Shown: positions 45,173 through 64,000 of the stretch, in pieces
Position numbering within the stretch: the first letter of the stretch is position 1
Layout of the letters: each line of letters begins with the position of its first letter
NCBI GenBank assembly: GCA_009760855.2
Contig: WPIO01000026.1
Coordinates: 1,056,001 to 1,120,000 of the forward strand
Length of the DNA stretch: 64,000 nucleotides
Direction of reading: 5' to 3'
Source: Cristatella mucedo
Taxonomy: Eukaryota; Bryozoa; Phylactolaemata; Cristatellidae
Position numbers and translations under genes: made by a program
The notes under the pieces: generated by a model
The model's database searches: none
Seen by the model: only the letters and a program-made list of their open reading frames with translations
What the model was told of the DNA's origin: nothing

Positions 45173-46900
45173 GGCGCCACGTTTTCCCGCGTAGCTTCAA
45201 GCTGTTTTTTTCCAGAGGGAGGCCACTGGTACTTCAAGTTTCGCAAGCCTGCCGCGCAGGTGGCTATCGCCGCACAGCTTCTCGCTCAATGATTGGGTCG
45301 GCGAAATCTATTTTTTGAGCGAGTTTGGAGCGCCATCCGGGTGGCGCATTAGCGCTTTCTCAAAATGAGGTACGCACAGTTTGCAAAGGAGCTGAAGAGT
45401 CCATAGATATCGGGAATTTTTCGGAGTGCAGATCCGGAGCGTAGGAAAGAGTCGCCGCAGACAGAAGAAGCTTAAGAATGTTTACAGAGGCGAGGCTAAT
45501 GAGTCCTCGTGGGTGTTGCGCCGTCGACACCCGAGCTTCGCGGTTGGTCTGATGTTAACGCCTCCGCCCCCTTTCCGAAAAGCGCGGCGTCGAAGCCCTG
45601 GCTCCGCCGCCGCCGCCGCCGTTAGGTCAAGCTTCCCACGGTGGGCGGAGTGGCCGCGCTCTGATAGATTTCCAAGCTGCGCTCAGCAGCTGCGGTCTCG
45701 GCTCCGGCGCAGGTTAGATCTGAAGCATTCCTACCAGAGGCTGGACAATGCGCGGGCATCTGCGGCAGCGGCTGTGCGGCACCTCCGCCGAGGCTCCCCT
45801 TACGGCTAGCGGTTCGGACGGCGGCTGCCTCGGGTAAGCGATCTGGGCGAACAGCGAACTCTTACAGAGCTGCCGCCGACGGCCGTGGCGGCAGCTCGAC
45901 TACGGCGCTGCTCCGCCCTGGCGGCCGCTAGCGAGTGCACCTTCTAGCGCAGTTCCGCTGGTCAGGTCTCAAGCTAGAGGATACTTACTGGCTACTGGGG
46001 CCTTAATACCAAGCCTCAATGACCTCTATCGCCACGGGGCTAAATAGTCCCCTGAGCAGCGCTGCAGCAGGGTGCGGCTCAAAACTACATATAGCGCCAT
46101 TTGCTTTAGAAATGTGCTTGTGGAGGCTCGTTGTGTCGCGCCATAAGCGCGGCGCTCCCGGCGCTCAGCACCGAACAGGGTACGGGGTCTTACATTTTTT
46201 TTTAGCTGGGCCGAAGGCCCTTTAGTGCGAAGATTAGTTTAGTTAAAATTAAATTAAGTTAAACAAATTTTAAATTTTAAATAAATTTTAAATTCGCCCT
46301 TTAGCTGCGAAGATTCCTTGTCAGCTTTCGCAAGACGTGACCGTTTTTCTTTTAGATGCCACCATTATTTCTTCGGCTGGAAAATCGAAAAGGACTGTGC
46401 CGTTCGGTTGCCTTAGATAGGCAGCTCAGTTGTCTGTCTCCACAGGGGGCCTCAGCTAATGCTCTGTCTCCCGGGCTTATGGCGCAGCTAGGGAAGCATT
46501 CTGCAGCGCCTCAGTTAATGATAATAATAAGCCTTTTGAATAGCGTTTTAAGAGAGCTGAAATCTCCGCACTGGCTCTCCACAGCTCGCTGCAAGAGAAG
46601 CGACGGCCAAAAGTTAATGACGAGCAAGATGTCGTCGCACTTGAACAAGCATGCACAAACGCACACTTTATCATGCTAAGGTAAGCGCATAGAAGTACAG
46701 CGGAACGCATTCAAGACCGTTGGTTAGTCGGACGCCTGTTTAGTAGCAAGCACTGTATCATGCACACGTAAGTAACGAGCGCTTGGCGCACAAAGAAAAA
46801 GGACAAGCTCACCGAGGCGCTTTGCAAAAAGGGCATCTCTCTCTGTACCCTTACTCACAACGTGCCGAGTTTCAGAGCACACAAGCATACTAAGACGGGC
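45173..46900. other. Intergenic, partly GC-rich
   Basis: CpG-rich at about 45450-45960 with Arg/Ala-biased open frames, then AT-rich with an 'aaattaa' low-complexity patch at about 46240-46295. No gene supported. The CpG-rich part could be an island for an unrecognised promoter. Confidence 0.45.
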
Positions 46901-46929
46901 ACAGTCACTCGGGCGGAGCGAACGGCTGT

Positions 46930-47650
46930 GGGGTACGGGTATGCGTTTAGATTCTTTTTGAAAGTACTAATATCATAATATCAGGCGACGCTGTGACAGT
47001 AGGTAGTGACTTTCAAGCTTTGAAAGCATGGTAACTAAAAGTACGGTCTCCAAGGGATTTGAATTTGATTATGCACACAACCACGCGAGTGAAGTCAGAA
47101 CAGCGAATGGTGAGAGGAGAGGCCGGAAACTAATTCAGCGGTGCAAGCGCGAGAGTGGCGGGACCAATTAGGAGTAAAGAAATGTTGAAATCGATGCATT
47201 ACTTGATGGCCAGCAAGTGATAATTGTTGGAGAGTGGTGCAATTTGGTGGTTTCAATGTTCACGACAGGCAAGCATAGCTCCCGATTTTTTCACCAACTC
47301 CAAGCGTCTTATTGTACATGCAGGAATACCTACGAGCAGTGCTTAACGAAAGTCTAGACCGAATGCTCACAAAAGTGTGGGCCTGCTTGGCTGTGATGTC
47401 CTTATCTATAAAGCCCGAATGTTCGCAATTTTACTTGGATATTTTTTAATCATATCGAAATTTTACTTGGATCAAATCAGGCAGACTTGACTGGTGAGCT
47501 GAAATCGCCATTAACTGAAAAATTGTTGCTGTACAGAAAACTCGGATTTCTTGCAGTGGCTACAGAAAATATGCTGGCCAAACTATTTCGGTGGTTCTGA
47601 CTTTCCAATTTCTGAGTGACACTAGGTTTTCTCATAAATAGTTAGATTTA
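46930..47650 (-). mobile_element. LINE A RT fragment, old
   Basis: 'agattctttttgaaagtactaatatc', 'agcatggtaactaaaagtacggtctccaagggatttgaa', 'tcaatgttcacgacaggcaagcatagct', 'cttatctataaagcccgaatgttcgcaattt'. These are collinear with 15520-16200 but strongly diverged. Confidence 0.8.
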
Positions 47651-47704
47651 CTGCTATTCGGTTTGAGAGAGCGTGCTTTGTTTACTGTTACCTCGGTCAG
47701 CTCA

Positions 47705-47795
47705 GCACAGACTGAAAGTAGTAGTAATTATAATAATATATTTGATATAGAGCCATCAGAGAACTCATTAGTCTCTTTCTAGGCACGACCAGATC
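47705..47795 (-). mobile_element. LINE A 3' hairpin fragment
   Basis: 'aattataataatatatttgatatagagccatcagagaactcattagtctctttctaggc' is the reverse complement of the hairpin module with an ATT tail. Confidence 0.72.
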
Positions 47796-48795
47796 GATTA
47801 AGCATTTCTCAGAGCAGCAGCCGCCAGAGAGCGGCAAATACACCTGGCAGAACTGGACGTCTGTATGGTGGCGTAGAGCTGTTGCGACGACGCTCGCTGG
47901 TCGTGATCAGTCATCATTTTATATAAAACGTCACAGAATTAAAATGGGGAGGCATGAAAGAGGAGCGTCTGTCTCGCTCGAACAGAACGAGAGGCCATGG
48001 CTGATGGACGAGCAGCAAGCGCTCGTCCTGCTACTGCTGCAAGCCGTGAGCGGCTGGCTGAGCTACCCGTGGCCGCCGCTGCAGCTGCGCGACGCGGTAG
48101 GCATCCGCCGAGTGGCCGGTGGCCGTTACACATCCTGCCGTCTTCGCTTCGGGCTGCGCCCGGGCGCTGTCTGGCCGGCGCCGGGAAATTGTTACTGCCA
48201 AAAATTGCAATCCGCTCTTGTGGATGTGGCCCGACGCCGTCACCGTAGCCGGATTTGCGTTGGACTGTCGAAAAACTCATGTGCCACAATTATGAATAAT
48301 CATATTTCTTACTGAGCGGCGTTCCCACTTACACGCAAGAGAAACAAAATGTTCTGTAGAATCAAAAGGCACCCACAGGCAGACCGCCTTTTGGAGATCA
48401 ACTTACCACATTCACAGAACGTTGTACATGGTATTCAGACGTAACTAAGGAGACTGCACAGAAATATTCCAAACCAACAGTTCGCAGCGAGGACGTGACG
48501 AGTGACGACTCTAGGATCTTTTTGAGCCGTTTAACTGACAACCAACCCTCTGAAATGTTTCCCGACGCTGCCATGCCGCGGAAACTGCGAGTGCTTGAGT
48601 GAGTTGCGAGCTAGCTTAAAGATTCTTTGAAACTCGGAAAAGAGACCAACGTAATGGCTATACGCGGTCACCCGAGCCGCGTGACGCCATTGGCTGGAAA
48701 GCTGTCCTCGGGTTCGGGAGGTGCAAACCAGCTAATCATACCCTCGTGCGTCTGCTCGCTGTGTAGACGGAAGCGAGACCAGCCTTCGATACGCT
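47796..48795 (+). promoter_or_regulatory. Region upstream of nucleobindin
   Basis: About 1 kb between the last LINE fragment and the nucleobindin ATG. CpG-rich at 47990-48240, then mixed. It should hold the transcription start and 5' UTR. I see no certain TATA box and cannot exclude a non-coding first exon. A 123-codon frame at 47944-48315 has no recognisable domain. Confidence 0.45.
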
Positions 48796-63745
<14,950 letters not shown>

Positions 63746-63904
63746 GTTCGTGTTTGCGCTCTGCATGGTGATGCTGTCTCACCATCCACGGTGTGAGCTT
63801 ATTGCCGGTCATATTGCGGTTTTTTTTGCTGTGTTTGGCTGTAGAAAGAGAAATAGCTGCGTTTTCCCATAGCTTGGAGCTTGAATCAGTTTGCCGTACA
63901 CCGA

Positions 63905-64000
63905 CTCTATTTCTCATGTCATCCCTAACCATGTTATTCTTGTTGTTTATCTAGCATGATACCACTAATCATTCGACCGTGCTTCCTTTGCTGCAAATGT
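63905..64000 (+). mobile_element. LINE A 3'-UTR fragment, cut by window end
   Basis: 'tcatccctaaccatgttattcttgttgtttat', 'accactaatcattcgaccgtgcttcctttgctgcaaatgt', collinear with 18965-19046. The hairpin would follow just outside. Confidence 0.85.

Noticed and set aside
47944-48315. 123-codon frame upstream of nucleobindin
   Set aside because: No domain and no link to the nucleobindin frame; overlapping frames on both strands are equally open.

Overview
This is a window of invertebrate animal nuclear DNA. It has split genes with GT-AG introns, one Pol III tRNA gene, CpG-rich promoter islands, long (GA)n and (CA)n microsatellites, and a dense load of CR1/L2-type LINEs, tRNA-derived SINEs and one gypsy LTR element. 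Nothing in it is bacterial or operon-like. I cannot name the species. The TTTAGGG-type telomere-like repeats are unusual for an animal and may be a clue.

Two host protein genes are recognisable. (1) On the minus strand, running off the left edge, is a leucine-rich-repeat receptor-like gene. Exon 1 (13154-13502: signal peptide plus a cysteine-rich LRR N-cap) lies in a CpG island at 12.8-15.2 kb. At least two LRR exons (1920-2012 and 823-919) lie about 11 kb downstream, and their predicted splice keeps an exact 24-residue LRR period. At least one exon between exon 1 and 1920-2012 was not found. (2) On the plus strand, running off the right edge, is a nucleobindin (NUCB) gene starting at 48796. 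Ten exons are visible: signal peptide, two homologous 111-nt exons in tandem, the basic/helical region, the NUCB central domain and both EF-hands. It is preceded by about 1 kb of promoter-like sequence.

A tRNA-Gly(GCC) gene lies at 43178-43248 (minus). The stretch between the two genes (15-48 kb) is mostly transposon. LINE family A has a 3' end that forms a hairpin (AAAGCGCC...GGCGCTTT) followed by ATT repeats. LINE family B includes an almost complete degraded copy at 38.9-42.5 kb. There are two tRNA-derived SINE types, one of which ends with the LINE A hairpin, and a gypsy element at 29239-33531 with 140-bp LTRs and a perfect 5-bp target duplication. Many copies are nested, so the order of insertions can be read.

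The most interesting observations are the tandem duplicated nucleobindin exon, the interstitial (TTTAGGG)n block abutting a broken LINE, the SINE/LINE shared 3' hairpin, a (GA)n array inside that hairpin, and several perfect or near-perfect inverted repeats. No CRISPR, phage or bacterial defence system is present.
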